A stretch of DNA of 64,000 bases, taken from assembly GCA_013112575.1 (NCBI GenBank), contig JABFGG010000004.1, forward strand, positions 1-64,000, given 5' to 3'. Below, in pieces: positions 16,843 to 26,780 of this stretch. How positions within the stretch are numbered: the first letter of the stretch is position 1; the number at the start of each line of letters is the position of its first letter. Made by a program: the position numbers and the translations under genes. Origin of the DNA: Chloroflexota bacterium. GTDB lineage: Bacteria > Chloroflexota > Anaerolineae > Anaerolineales > UBA11579. The notes below the pieces were generated by a model that saw nothing but the letters and a program-made list of their open reading frames with translations, was not told the origin of the DNA and did not search any database.

Positions 16843-18152
16843 GCGCCACCCTCGTTGGCCAGTGCCGCACGTTCCGAGAAGCTCAATTGGTCGCTGGCGG
16901 TGCTTTGAAACACGCTCACATCCACCTGCCTTAAGATGAACAGGGACACCAATAAGAAGACGACCTCGATACTGAACACGATGCTATAGCCTAACACAGC
17001 ATCCCCGGATAACTGGGTGGCGCTGTCGCGCAATACGCCACTTAGCAGGTTGCCCACCAGACGTGCCAGCGCACTGGCCATACCCCAGGCCCCAATGAAC
17101 AAGCCCACACTGCCCACTGTGGTCATGTCCAGCATCAGTGACAGGTTGGACACCGTTGCTAAACCGGTAGCCAGCCCCAGCAGGATCACGCCAGCATAGA
17201 ATATGTTCAGGCTGAGTAAAGAACTGCTCAATACGATCAGGGCGAAGGCGGCAATGCCCAGCCAGGCCCCCAGCCGCGCCTGTATAAACTTGCTCACGCG
17301 GCGTTCCATAGCCCCGCCCAATAACAATGAGATCAAAAAGAAGCTGCCCCAGATGCTGGTGATGCGCGTGGTGGATTCAACCGATAGGCCGAAGGCTTCC
17401 GCCGCATAAGGTTCCAGCAGGATGTCCTGTCCCAGGATGGCGGTCAGCAGCAGGATCAGGTAAAGGAAGAAGCGCGCTGCCTGGCGGTTGCGGAGGATAG
17501 CTTGCGCCATCTGCCCCCAGGTGTGTTGCTCGCCTGGAACATGCTCTTCATTACTGTTGCGCTCTTCAAGGCCAATGATGCCCAAAAGGCCGATACCCAA
17601 TGCGGCTAGCCCAACCATCCAAAAGGCGTTGACCAAAGCAGCCGGATCGTAGCTCTCGACCAAACGGCTCAAGATCAATGAGGTGGCGATGATACTTACG
17701 ATCATCATGAAAAACATCACGGCAATGCTGCGGCTGCGACCTTTTTCGCCGGAGATTTCGGTTGCCAATGAGAAATAAGATACTGTGGCGAAGTTGAAGC
17801 CCATGCCCCAGGCCCCAAAGGCCAGAACACCGACCAGCACGCCCAACCAGAAATTGCTTGCCAGCAGGAAAGCGATCTGTGGGGCTACGATCACGCCTGC
17901 TACACACAATAGCAAGCCCAGGAAGATGTAAGGCGTGCGCCGCCAGCCCAGGATGGGATAGCGGTCTGAAAAAGAACCAATGGCGACCTGAATGGGGGAG
18001 AACACGTAAGGCAACGAGGCCAGTACCGCCACCAGCGTGGCCGATATGGCCAGCTCCTTGATCATGATGCGGTTGAGCACGCTGTTGATCGGCAGTAGGG
18101 TAATGGTCATTGCTACGTGGATCAAGCCAAGTTGTATACGTTTGCGGAACAT
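16839..18152 (-). CDS. BCD/PucC-family major facilitator superfamily transporter
   Basis: 437 residues, about 12 membrane segments. The N-terminus (RKRIQLGLIHVAMTITLLPI), SVLNRIMIKELAISATLVA, FSDRYPILGWRRTPYI and the EISGEKGRSRSIAVMFFMMI loop match the bacteriochlorophyll-delivery (PucC/LhaA) branch of MFS. In phototrophs these proteins help assemble light-harvesting complexes; in non-phototrophic Chloroflexota homologues the substrate is unknown. Nothing else in the window is a pigment-synthesis gene except the ChlI/ChlD-like locus at 41.8 kb, which can equally serve cobalamin. Coupled to the HTH gene by a 4-bp overlap. Confidence 0.82.
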   Translation of the reverse strand: MFRKRIQLGLIHVAMTITLLPINSVLNRIMIKELAISATLVAVLASLPYVFSPIQVAIGSFSDRYPILGWRRTPYIFLGLLLCVAGVIVAPQIAFLLASNFWLGVLVGVLAFGAWGMGFNFATVSYFSLATEISGEKGRSRSIAVMFFMMIVSIIATSLILSRLVESYDPAALVNAFWMVGLAALGIGLLGIIGLEERNSNEEHVPGEQHTWGQMAQAILRNRQAARFFLYLILLLTAILGQDILLEPYAAEAFGLSVESTTRITSIWGSFFLISLLLGGAMERRVSKFIQARLGAWLGIAAFALIVLSSSLLSLNIFYAGVILLGLATGLATVSNLSLMLDMTTVGSVGLFIGAWGMASALARLVGNLLSGVLRDSATQLSGDAVLGYSIVFSIEVVFLLVSLFILRQVDVSVFQSTASDQLSFSERAALANEGGA

Positions 18153-18241
18153 GCGGCGGGGCTACCTGCCTTCGGGCCAAGAATGCTCGAAGGGTATCAA
18201 ATTGTGACTTCTTGCGCAATGTAGATTTTGTAGATTAGGAT

Positions 18242-19480
18242 TTATGCTGTGAAGGTAAGTATGGCGTCCAGGATCAGCCACAAGACTCCGATGCCTGTGC
18301 CGACCCAGGCAAGTGTTTTTCGGGGGAAAGCGGATGAAATCGCCGCAGCGCCTGTCGCCAAGCCTAGCAGTCCTAAGTTGAATTGTACGGAAAAGATGTT
18401 TGCTAACGTATCGGACATGGGGGCAGCCCCATTATTCAGGGCTGCCATCACGAATACTACAAGAATAATCAAAAAATAAGTACTCAAACCTAGCGAACTA
18501 AAAATAACGGACAACCAGGGGAAATATCGTTCTGTACGCTCATAGGGTGCCTGGTTTATTGGATCAAGTTCAGCTTCCTGGAGATACCTGACGTGAGCAT
18601 CCTGATACTGTTGGAATTGTTTGTAGGTGCGGTACGCCAGGTAGATCTGAAAGATTCCAAAAAGAGCCCAGCCAACCAGCCCGGTTGAAAAGATATTGGT
18701 AAACCCTATGAAGGCGAGGGTGAGCGCATGCACGACAAACATGGCAGGGTGACGAAATAGTGCACTGCCTAAAGCGACAAGTATCAAGATGAAACCCCAG
18801 GAAAAATCAAGCACACCGGGTGCAAAAAAATGTATAAGACCTAGAATGAACAAGCTGCGCGCTAAACTGGAGAGCTGTTTATGCATATCAGCCACTTCAG
18901 CCGCGACAGGATCCCATTCAAGTTCCCCATCCTCAATATCTTCCCCTAAGGGCAATTCCCTTACAATCGCTTCAATCGGACCTTCTTCCAGGCCCAGCAG
19001 GCGATAAACTCTTTTCGCTGGTGTCTTTCCATTGGCGAAGTTCAAGCGCATGCGTGAGATTCCAGGGGCTTCTAATATGAGCGCGTAGCTATCAGTGTAA
19101 GCATTCTTTTCTTTTTTGATCTCTGTAAAACTGGAGAGGGGATAGACTTTACTATCCACTTTGGAGATCACTGGCAGTTTAAAACGGTATTCGGTTTCCT
19201 GTGTCACTGTATTCTGAGCAAGATCAATGTGAACTCGGTGATCGCTGGGGCGCAGCAGGATAAAGGCGATCACCAAAGTGAGCACAATGAAAAGGATGAT
19301 GATGCCGTCGTATATCTCTGTCCTGCTTGCCTGGACAAAAGCAATGGTGAGCAACAAAACCAGGCTGGACAGCAAAAATACGAGCAGGCGGATGCTGCGA
19401 AAGTTCTCGTTGCTATGTAATTCGATCTTTTGCGGACTTGCTTCTTTGACGATTGCGGAGAGTGCTAGTTTCTTGCTCAT
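18242..19480 (-). CDS. Hypothetical membrane protein
   Basis: 412 residues from ATG 19480 (TTGAGGACA directly upstream; a TTG at 19489 is also in frame). Two helices near 30-75, a soluble region of about 120 residues (LDxxxNTVTQETEYRF..., similar to PH-like domains of membrane proteins), then five or six C-terminal helices. No family recognised. Separated by 17 bp from the lipoprotein gene upstream, so probably co-transcribed with it. Confidence 0.6.
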   Translation of the reverse strand: MSKKLALSAIVKEASPQKIELHSNENFRSIRLLVFLLSSLVLLLTIAFVQASRTEIYDGIIILFIVLTLVIAFILLRPSDHRVHIDLAQNTVTQETEYRFKLPVISKVDSKVYPLSSFTEIKKEKNAYTDSYALILEAPGISRMRLNFANGKTPAKRVYRLLGLEEGPIEAIVRELPLGEDIEDGELEWDPVAAEVADMHKQLSSLARSLFILGLIHFFAPGVLDFSWGFILILVALGSALFRHPAMFVVHALTLAFIGFTNIFSTGLVGWALFGIFQIYLAYRTYKQFQQYQDAHVRYLQEAELDPINQAPYERTERYFPWLSVIFSSLGLSTYFLIILVVFVMAALNNGAAPMSDTLANIFSVQFNLGLLGLATGAAAISSAFPRKTLAWVGTGIGVLWLILDAILTFTA

Positions 19481-19497
19481 TGTCCTCAAGGGAGATT

Positions 19498-21087
19498 CTA
19501 TGGGATAGTTATTAGCCAGGCTTTACCACTGTGCTGGATGACAGCTTGCTTGTCTTCGGGTGACCAAAACACTTTTACGCCGTATGGCCAATCCTCAATT
19601 GTGCTTTGGGCTGAGAGTTGAAGTATTTTACCTGTTTCATCCAGTAACCAGAATTCCCCTTTTTCATTGGAATAGATCACTTTTGTCCCATCATTTGACC
19701 ATGTCCCGGGCTGAATGAAACCTTTGATAGAGTCAGGAAAAAGGACCTCTTCAGATAATTCTGCATAAAATTGTTCTGTTGATAAATGTTCTCCATCGGC
19801 ATCAAAGAGAGCTACTTTCAAAGCTCCAGACTGAGGCTGATCGGCATCCAACAAAACAGCGAGATACTTTGTTTGATCCGGGGCGGGAGCAATGTGAACG
19901 GCATCAGGAATGATAACGTGTGTCTCACCTGTTGCGATCTCAAAAGACATCAGACCATATTTCCCGGGCTCATACTCGAAGTTCCTCCAGAAGGGTTGCA
20001 CTGTAAAGGTGAAATTAGAGCTATCTTCTGCCCACCATAAGAAATCGACAAGGCTACCTACCAAGAATTCCTTTTCAATCTTTTCCTCCAGGTCGAAAAG
20101 AATGTAATGTAATTCTGTTACTTCCGAAGATGAATAAAGTGATGTTTGATCAATGAATATCCATTTCCCATCAGGTGAATACACTGTGTACTGATCCAAG
20201 TCCCAATGGTAATAAAAATGTTCTGTCAATAATTCCCCAGAAATAGCTTCATAGTAACTTGTGACCGAACATTTAAAGCCACATACTACATGATCAACAA
20301 TTATTTCATCTGTAACCCATGAAGGTGATAATTCAGCCCTCCCTCCAATTTCTACCCCAGGGCTTACCATAGGTCTTCCATCTCGATATAGGATATGGTA
20401 AGTGTGTTCGATAAGACTCCCTGTTGGGCTTATATCACGTACGACCAGGCGTTCCCCATTTGGGGACCAGGGGACGTTGATTTTAGAGAAAAAGGTGGTT
20501 CCAACAATGCGCGTTTCACTACCATCCGTCTCCCAAACATATACATTGCCGTCTAGGACGAACGACAGAGCAGATTGGTCCTCGGTCCGGCTTGTAAATA
20601 GTCTGGACCGTTCGTCAATTTCACAATCTGGGAGGTCAATACGCAGTGTACTTATGCTAGATAAATCATCCGTCCGATATAACTCTAAGCCATCCTCATA
20701 ACATCGAATTGTGTATAAAAACAATGGAATGTCTTCCTCAACCTTTTTGAACCGTAATCCTAATGCCTCCTCTTCAACGACTGTGCCTGTAACAGTATCA
20801 AGCCAATAACTTTCCAATTGACCAAACAAAACCACATACTTCTCATTCAACCATCTTGCACTGTATATAGCATCCCTGGCAAAAATCTCGTCTAAAGCGA
20901 TGGCTGGTACGTTCCAAATATAATTTAGTTCAGGCCCTTCAATCACAGGCTCTTGAAATATTGCCCGCGTATTTGTTGGCTGAAGGGTCGGCTGGGGAGT
21001 TATTTCGTCAATTGAAGGAGAAGTGCATCCCCCCAGCAAGGTTGCAGCTACAAAATGGATGGTACAGAATAGGGTTTTAAATCGCAT
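19498..21087 (-). CDS. Lipoprotein with TolB/WD40-like propeller repeats
   Basis: 529 residues. Lipobox LLGG-C at 18-22 after a short hydrophobic segment marks a type II signal peptide. A Thr/Pro-rich spacer (TPQPTLQPTNT) leads to repeated blades with W-S-P-N-G-E-R, YSPDGKW, WAEDSSNF, WSNDGTKVIYS and WSPEDKQA, typical of TolB/PD40-like propellers. Probably an extracytoplasmic binding protein; ligand unknown. Confidence 0.7.
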   Translation of the reverse strand: MRFKTLFCTIHFVAATLLGGCTSPSIDEITPQPTLQPTNTRAIFQEPVIEGPELNYIWNVPAIALDEIFARDAIYSARWLNEKYVVLFGQLESYWLDTVTGTVVEEEALGLRFKKVEEDIPLFLYTIRCYEDGLELYRTDDLSSISTLRIDLPDCEIDERSRLFTSRTEDQSALSFVLDGNVYVWETDGSETRIVGTTFFSKINVPWSPNGERLVVRDISPTGSLIEHTYHILYRDGRPMVSPGVEIGGRAELSPSWVTDEIIVDHVVCGFKCSVTSYYEAISGELLTEHFYYHWDLDQYTVYSPDGKWIFIDQTSLYSSSEVTELHYILFDLEEKIEKEFLVGSLVDFLWWAEDSSNFTFTVQPFWRNFEYEPGKYGLMSFEIATGETHVIIPDAVHIAPAPDQTKYLAVLLDADQPQSGALKVALFDADGEHLSTEQFYAELSEEVLFPDSIKGFIQPGTWSNDGTKVIYSNEKGEFWLLDETGKILQLSAQSTIEDWPYGVKVFWSPEDKQAVIQHSGKAWLITIP

Positions 21088-21168
21088 ATCTATATTCCCT
21101 CACCTTCCGCAACTATTATAGAGAATAAATTATAAAGTCACAAACCCCCACTCTTCATCATTACCCTA

Positions 21169-22119
21169 TCAATCATCCGCCTCCCCCATAATATCCAGCA
21201 TCAACCCTAGGGAAAGATAATATTCCAGGTTGTGGCCATCCTCAGGCAAGCGCAATACCGAATCATAGCCAGTATTCAGCAAGGCCTCCTGAAAATCAAA
21301 GGCAATCGGCACAGGTACCGTAGGGTCTTGAATTCCGTGTATCAACCGTACCCGCAGGTCCATGTTGTCACCCATGAAGGCATAGGGGCTTACCAGGCTC
21401 CACAATTCGATATCTATGTTTCTCAATCCCACGGTGCCATTGGTGGCCTGCAACTGCTCAAAATAATCGTAGCTACCCGACATCCCAATGTATCTATCCA
21501 CGTGGGGAATGCTTCCATCGTCTTCAACACATTCAACTTGTTGGGCTGGCCCGCCCCTGCGTTCTGCAAATGCTTCCCATCTATCGATCAGGTCTTCACC
21601 CGCGAAGGCGATCGGCACACCCATCATGGCTCCTGCGGAGTGCCCCATCACGGTAAACGAAGAATTGCTCCCATTGTATTCCTCCGCTTTGGCCTGGGCA
21701 AAACGCAAGGCACATAGTAGCGTCTCTTCCTCAAAGCGAAACGATTGCGCGTCAAAGGGTGTCGGGTCGGGCACTGTACTCAACCACGTTGGCGTGACCA
21801 CGATCATGCCGTGCCCTGCCAGTGTGCGACTATAGATCTGAAAACCATCTTTGGTAGCGGATGATCCATGCAAGATCAGCAACACGGGCCAGGGGCCTGC
21901 ACCTACCGGTGCGTAAAAGTCGAGTTTTAATTCATCAGTATGGGGTTCATCTTCAATGGGACGCATATACGCCACATCCCTGAGGATCTCAACCTCCAGT
22001 AGGTTATTAAAGGCAGGGTCTATTGGTATCCCCGGTGTAGGGGGTGGTGTGGGGTCTGTTGATGCACAGGCCCCTAACAGGGATGCCACAAGTAGCGTGA
22101 TGAGCAAGTATCTTTTCAT
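21169..22119 (-). CDS. Lipoprotein alpha/beta hydrolase (dienelactone hydrolase/esterase-like)
   Basis: 316 residues. Lipobox SLLGAC and a Pro/Thr linker anchor it outside the membrane. Alpha/beta-hydrolase features: oxyanion-hole LILHGSSATK, nucleophile elbow GHSAGAMMG, acid Asp in HGIQDPTVPV and His in EDGHNLEYYL, giving a complete Ser-Asp-His triad. Two Cys (LLCALRF, QQVECVED) might form a disulfide. Likely a secreted esterase or peptidase-type hydrolase; substrate unknown. Confidence 0.8.
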   Translation of the reverse strand: MKRYLLITLLVASLLGACASTDPTPPPTPGIPIDPAFNNLLEVEILRDVAYMRPIEDEPHTDELKLDFYAPVGAGPWPVLLILHGSSATKDGFQIYSRTLAGHGMIVVTPTWLSTVPDPTPFDAQSFRFEEETLLCALRFAQAKAEEYNGSNSSFTVMGHSAGAMMGVPIAFAGEDLIDRWEAFAERRGGPAQQVECVEDDGSIPHVDRYIGMSGSYDYFEQLQATNGTVGLRNIDIELWSLVSPYAFMGDNMDLRVRLIHGIQDPTVPVPIAFDFQEALLNTGYDSVLRLPEDGHNLEYYLSLGLMLDIMGEADD

Positions 22120-22207
22120 GATTATCCTCTCCCTCTTGTTGTACGTGCAGTGGTTGCCTTTGGTTCAATCCCCTGGTGTTGGCTTGCTCATTGACTAGAG
22201 CCCCAAA

Positions 22208-23554
22208 TTAACTTGTTCGATATCTGGACTCTGTCGCAACTATTCCATTATTCTCCACCCACCCCACTTCGCCCGCCCTCTTCACGCGCACCTTCCAGGC
22301 TTCGCTGGCAGGTACAGGACGGTTGAAACCATCCGGGATAAAAGCCTGGTCGGCAGCCGACCAATCCACGAATTCAAATTCATCACCATTATTGATGTGC
22401 CCGACTGCTTCATCACTGCGCTCAAAGCCGTTTTCTGTCAGTTGTTCACCGAACAATTTGGCTTGCCCCTTAAATACGAAGCTTGATCCTACTTCGTTGG
22501 CACCTGGCCTGGAAATGCCATCAAATATCGGGCCACTATTCAACACTTGCTGCTGCCGTTGTCTGCTCGCCTGGCTGATCCAACTCCAATATGGGTTCTT
22601 AGCAGACTTGTCCAATCTCACTCCACCCCTGTTCTTATCCAGATCAAATTCAAATTCGGGCAACGGTACTTCGATCTCCGGGGCAGTATTGCTTAGACCA
22701 GCCAGTGGCGGAGGAGGCGGGGGCGTTTCCATATACCAGTCGGTGTAATAGCGCGGGGCCGCGAAACCGGCAGAGTTATACCAGCACAAGGCGACAAATT
22801 TGTTTTGGTCGATTTGTCCCCAAACGTTTGGCCCCTGGGGAATGTAGGCGATCAACGGCACGGTGGTGCCGGGCTGCAGCTTATCTATTACGGGAGAACG
22901 CGGGTCTGGCGTGTTGCGTATCCACAATGCGGAAATATCAGGCCGTACGGTCACAGGATTATCCAGCGAGGGGAAACGCTCAACACGACCTTTCCACACC
23001 AAGAGCCATTCACGCGGCTTATCGTTATCCTTTTCATCCGTCATCAAAAAGGAGTAATTGTCCTTTGCGGAGGGCAGATAGGTCACGGCACCACCGGGGC
23101 CAATGGCGGTGGTCTGGTGGTAGAGCCAGGGCAGGTTGAAGTAGTTTTTGCCTTCAGGCGGCTTAGGCATAGCAATCTGGTTGAAGGCTTTGACCACAAA
23201 CATGTCACTCAGTTCACCCAGCACCTGGAAAATGTTGCCACCCCAACCCAGGCTGTCCATGCCGCGGGGGTTGCCGCGGTTAAATACACCAAAAGGCAGA
23301 CTATAGATGGCTTTGCCACCGTCGGGGTTGATCTGGCCGAGGTGCTCATACCAGCCATCGTTGAGCACGACTTCGTCTTTGCTTCGGTAGGAAACCCATA
23401 ATGGTACGGATTGGGGTGTCCAGGGGTTGTGGCCGCGGTCCAAGTGTTCCTGGGTTTCAGTGCGGGTCAAGACCCCTTGCTCAATGATGTCGGGGCGCAG
23501 CCAGTCATGGACGGCGCGGCCCCAAACGGGTTCAGGGTACCAGGAAATATCCAT
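22208..23554 (-). CDS. Uncharacterised protein with possible SH3-like segment
   Basis: 448 residues, no signal peptide. Tryptophan/proline-rich. A middle portion (SALWIRNTPDPRSPVIDKLQPGT then VWGQIDQNKFVALCWY) resembles an SH3b repeat, followed by a poly-Pro stretch (METPPPPPPLAG) and a C-terminal part ending with VGWVENNGIV. The gene starts directly after the dus stop codon (no gap), which implies translational coupling with the tRNA-dihydrouridine synthase, though a functional link is not evident. Confidence 0.6.
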   Translation of the reverse strand: MDISWYPEPVWGRAVHDWLRPDIIEQGVLTRTETQEHLDRGHNPWTPQSVPLWVSYRSKDEVVLNDGWYEHLGQINPDGGKAIYSLPFGVFNRGNPRGMDSLGWGGNIFQVLGELSDMFVVKAFNQIAMPKPPEGKNYFNLPWLYHQTTAIGPGGAVTYLPSAKDNYSFLMTDEKDNDKPREWLLVWKGRVERFPSLDNPVTVRPDISALWIRNTPDPRSPVIDKLQPGTTVPLIAYIPQGPNVWGQIDQNKFVALCWYNSAGFAAPRYYTDWYMETPPPPPPLAGLSNTAPEIEVPLPEFEFDLDKNRGGVRLDKSAKNPYWSWISQASRQRQQQVLNSGPIFDGISRPGANEVGSSFVFKGQAKLFGEQLTENGFERSDEAVGHINNGDEFEFVDWSAADQAFIPDGFNRPVPASEAWKVRVKRAGEVGWVENNGIVATESRYRTS

Positions 23555-24529
23555 TTAGATCACCGCGTGTTGGGTCAAAACGATCTCATCCAGCAACTCC
23601 AAAAATTCCTCGGGCTTTTCGCGAGTCATCAGTTTCTGGCGCTGTTCTTTGTTGAAGCGGTAGGGGCTGATATAGCGAGTAGTATGTTTGCGGAAAAAGA
23701 TCAGGCCCTTTTCCGGTCCATAGAAATCCAGCATGAGTTCGAGGTGCTGCAACATCATGGCGCGCACCTGCTCGTCGGTGACTTCGTGGCGATCCTGCCG
23801 GGCGAAGATCCAGGGGTTGCCAATGGCCGCACGGGCGATCATCACGCCATCGCAGCCGGTGTGGTCCTTGATGCGCTGGATGTCGGTCACAGTGCGCACA
23901 TCGCCATTTCCGATTACGGGGATACTGACGGTCTGCTTGACCTCGGCGATGGCATCCCAATTGGCGGTGCCTTTGTAGGCTTGCTGCTTGGTGCGGCCAT
24001 GCACAGCAAGCATAGCGCCGCCGTTATCTTCAATAATGCGGGCAATGTCGAGGTAGTTGAGGCTGTCTTCGTCCCAGCCGAGGCGGATCTTGCCGGTGAT
24101 GGGTATGTCGAGTTCTGCGGTGAGGAGGCTGAAGATCTCAGCGACTTTTTCGGGGGTGCGCAGCAGGCCGGAGCCGGCTCCACGGTTGGAGACGCTTTTG
24201 GCAGGGCAGCCCATGTTGACGTCGATGATGTCGGGTTCCAGCTTGCGGACTTTGAGGGCGGCTTGCAGGATCCGTTGGGGGTCATCGTCGAAAAGCTGGA
24301 AGACGACGGGGTGCTCATCTTCTGTGTATGTCAGACGGCGTTCTGTATAGTGAAAACGCTGCACCACATCCATGGCGTTGACAAACTCTGTGTAGCTCAT
24401 GGCGGAACCCAACTGCCGCGCTAAAGAGCGGAAGGGTAGGTCGGAGTAGCCATCCATGGGGGAGAGGATGAGGTCACCGAAGATGGGGGTGTGGCCCACC
24501 CAAAAAGCGGGCTGCTGGGCGGTTGACAT
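23555..24529 (-). CDS. dus: tRNA-dihydrouridine synthase
   Basis: Flavin-dependent reduction of specific uridines in tRNA. 324 residues from ATG 24529; a longer TTG-started form to 24565 is possible. TIM-barrel Dus motifs: LSPMDGYSDLPFR, VFQLFDDDPQ, IDVNMGCPAKSVSNRGAGSGLL (catalytic Cys in N-M-G-C-P), ITGKIRLGWD, AVHGRTKQQAYKG, VIGNGDVRTV and DGVMIARAAIGNPW. The specific Dus subfamily (A, B or C) is not assigned; the motifs are closest to DusB/NifR3-like. Confidence 0.92.
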   Translation of the reverse strand: MSTAQQPAFWVGHTPIFGDLILSPMDGYSDLPFRSLARQLGSAMSYTEFVNAMDVVQRFHYTERRLTYTEDEHPVVFQLFDDDPQRILQAALKVRKLEPDIIDVNMGCPAKSVSNRGAGSGLLRTPEKVAEIFSLLTAELDIPITGKIRLGWDEDSLNYLDIARIIEDNGGAMLAVHGRTKQQAYKGTANWDAIAEVKQTVSIPVIGNGDVRTVTDIQRIKDHTGCDGVMIARAAIGNPWIFARQDRHEVTDEQVRAMMLQHLELMLDFYGPEKGLIFFRKHTTRYISPYRFNKEQRQKLMTREKPEEFLELLDEIVLTQHAVI

Positions 24530-24736
24530 AGGAAGATTCAACCATATATGTATGGATTCAAACAAGGGTGATTATGGTGAATGAGGAGGTTCGTTGTTAG
24601 CCTCACTGCAAGTTATATGCGAATGAGAATGCTCACCGTCTGGTTACCTATTACTCATGAACCTTTCAGGGGGTAATAGTAGTTTAACTAGATATATTGA
24701 AACCCAATAGCCATAATTACTGGTAGGCAAAATGCG

Positions 24737-26773
24737 GTGGACAAAGTACTTAGAAATATCACAAATATCCTGAAACACATTTTCCCCGACCCAATAATGG
24801 CCGACGGGAAAAAGATCATCACTCACCCTTATTTCCCTATGTTGGTGTTGCTGGTGGTGAATATCTACCTGGGTGCATCTACTGTGGCGAATTATGGGGA
24901 AAGTTGGGACGAAGCCAATAACAAGGTATACGGGCAACAATCCATTGGCGCCTACGCATGGTGGGGAGACAGGGAGATTGAGCTAGACGATTACCTGGGG
25001 CCAACGGATCAAAGGTTCCGGGGGCCAGCATACCCTATGCTTGCCACCCTCTTTGTTTCCTTTATGCAAGCGTTGAATCCCAACTGGCTGGCTATTGATC
25101 TTTGGCACTTTGCAAGCTTCCTTTTGTTCCAGGTGGGTGTATTCTTTTTCTATATACTGTGCCTCAGATATGTGAAGGGGTGGGCAGCCTTTGGCGCAAC
25201 GCTGCTGTTTGCAACACAACCCCTATTGTGGGGACATGCCTTCATTAATTCAAAAGATATCCCCTTGATGGTGTTCTTTTTGGGGAGTATTGCGCTGGGT
25301 TTAAAAATGGTGGATGGTTTCGTAGCCACAGACAAGCCCATTCCCCAGGTTGAACGATCAGAAGGCTCTGCCAATCGAGGAAACTTGTTTTCAAGTATCA
25401 GGCAAGATTGGAGGAGGGCAAATAGCCTGCAACGAAATAGCCTGATACTTTTGGGCGGGATCCTACTGCTGATCTTGTTGCTGTCAAATTGGTTGTGGAA
25501 TTTGATAATCGGCATCATCACCGAAAGTTATTCTGCGCCTCTGAACAGTTTTCTGGGAACACTGTTTTCCAGTGTAGCAAAGAACGCAGCAAATGTGCCC
25601 CTGGAGAATTACCTCAACAGAGGGACAATGCTATTTGAACGCGTCGAGACATTTGGCATCATGCTTTCACTCGCCCTGACCATGTTGCTTTTGTACAGCA
25701 TTTTCCGAAATACGTTGGCTACAGTTTGGCAGCGCATTGGTTCATTATGGCCACAAGGTTTGTCGAAGTGGTTATATCTAGTAATTGCATCTGTCCTGCT
25801 CGGGTTGGCAGTGTCCACGCGTGTCGGAGCTGGGCTGGCCGCGGTATTGATTGCCTTGCATTTCCTGATAAAAGGCAAAATCAGAGTAATACTCCCACTA
25901 ATGGCCTATGCAGCCCTTTCTATGTTTGTAGCTTACATCACCTGGCCGTATCTCTGGCCCGATCCAATCGGGAATTTCATAACCAGCCTGGCAGTGAGTT
26001 CGGATTTTGCCTGGACAGGAAGCGTTCTCTTTCAAGGGATCAGATACCCTTCTTACGATCTGCCATTAAGCTATTTACCCACGCTCTTGTCGCTACAATT
26101 TACTGAACCGATCGTTATTCTTTTTGGGATCGGCGTTATTGTGGGAAGCTTCAAAGCATTGCGGCAGGACGGCAGACGGGGAGAACTGCTGACCATCCTC
26201 GCCTGGTTCTTCCTCCCCTTCCTACTGGTATTGATCCTGTCGCCGGTGATGTACGACAACTTCCGGCATTGGCTGTTCATCGTGCCACCGATTTTCATAT
26301 TTGCAGGATTCGCTTTAGATAACTTATTTGAGCGCATCAGGCCCAGAATGGCAAAGCTGATTGTCCTAATTGTATTGCTTTTGCCCGGCCTGTACTGGGG
26401 CGTTAACCTGCATCCTTACCAATACGTGTACTTCAACAATTTCGTTGGGGGCGTCAACGGAGCCTTCCGTCAATTTGAACTGGATTACTGGGTCACCTCT
26501 TACCGCGAGGCTACCCTTTACCTGAATGAGGAAGCACCGCTCAACTCCCAGGTGATCGTTGACGGACCACGCAGGATCTTCAATACATATGCTCGTGGAG
26601 ATTTGCAACGCGACTGGTTTAGAATCAACCAACTTGAAGAAACTACGGACCCGGTGTACGTAATCATCACCAGCCGGCGAGATTACGACATCCTCCATTT
26701 CCCCGATGCGGAGGTAGTCTACAGCGTGATCAGAGATGGGGCGGTGTTGTCGGTTGTAAAACAGATACAGTGA
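24737..26773 (+). CDS. GT-C type membrane glycosyltransferase (PMT/GT39-like)
   Basis: 678 residues from GTG 24737 (GGTAGG upstream; ATG 24797 is an alternative). About 11 membrane helices. The first extracytoplasmic loop has the acidic motif GESWDEANNK expected for GT-C enzymes, and KDIPLMVFFLGSIALG resembles the second loop with Asp. Such enzymes transfer a sugar from a polyprenyl-phosphate donor to protein or lipid at the outer membrane face. Ends with an extracytoplasmic C-terminal domain (VNGAFRQFELDYW...). Confidence 0.75.
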   Translation: MDKVLRNITNILKHIFPDPIMADGKKIITHPYFPMLVLLVVNIYLGASTVANYGESWDEANNKVYGQQSIGAYAWWGDREIELDDYLGPTDQRFRGPAYPMLATLFVSFMQALNPNWLAIDLWHFASFLLFQVGVFFFYILCLRYVKGWAAFGATLLFATQPLLWGHAFINSKDIPLMVFFLGSIALGLKMVDGFVATDKPIPQVERSEGSANRGNLFSSIRQDWRRANSLQRNSLILLGGILLLILLLSNWLWNLIIGIITESYSAPLNSFLGTLFSSVAKNAANVPLENYLNRGTMLFERVETFGIMLSLALTMLLLYSIFRNTLATVWQRIGSLWPQGLSKWLYLVIASVLLGLAVSTRVGAGLAAVLIALHFLIKGKIRVILPLMAYAALSMFVAYITWPYLWPDPIGNFITSLAVSSDFAWTGSVLFQGIRYPSYDLPLSYLPTLLSLQFTEPIVILFGIGVIVGSFKALRQDGRRGELLTILAWFFLPFLLVLILSPVMYDNFRHWLFIVPPIFIFAGFALDNLFERIRPRMAKLIVLIVLLLPGLYWGVNLHPYQYVYFNNFVGGVNGAFRQFELDYWVTSYREATLYLNEEAPLNSQVIVDGPRRIFNTYARGDLQRDWFRINQLEETTDPVYVIITSRRDYDILHFPDAEVVYSVIRDGAVLSVVKQIQ

Positions 26774-26780
26774 AATAGAT

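Noticed and set aside
23411..24424. Plus-strand frame of 337 codons over the dus gene
   Set aside because: Mirror of a well-conserved tRNA-dihydrouridine synthase; the translated product shows no family features.
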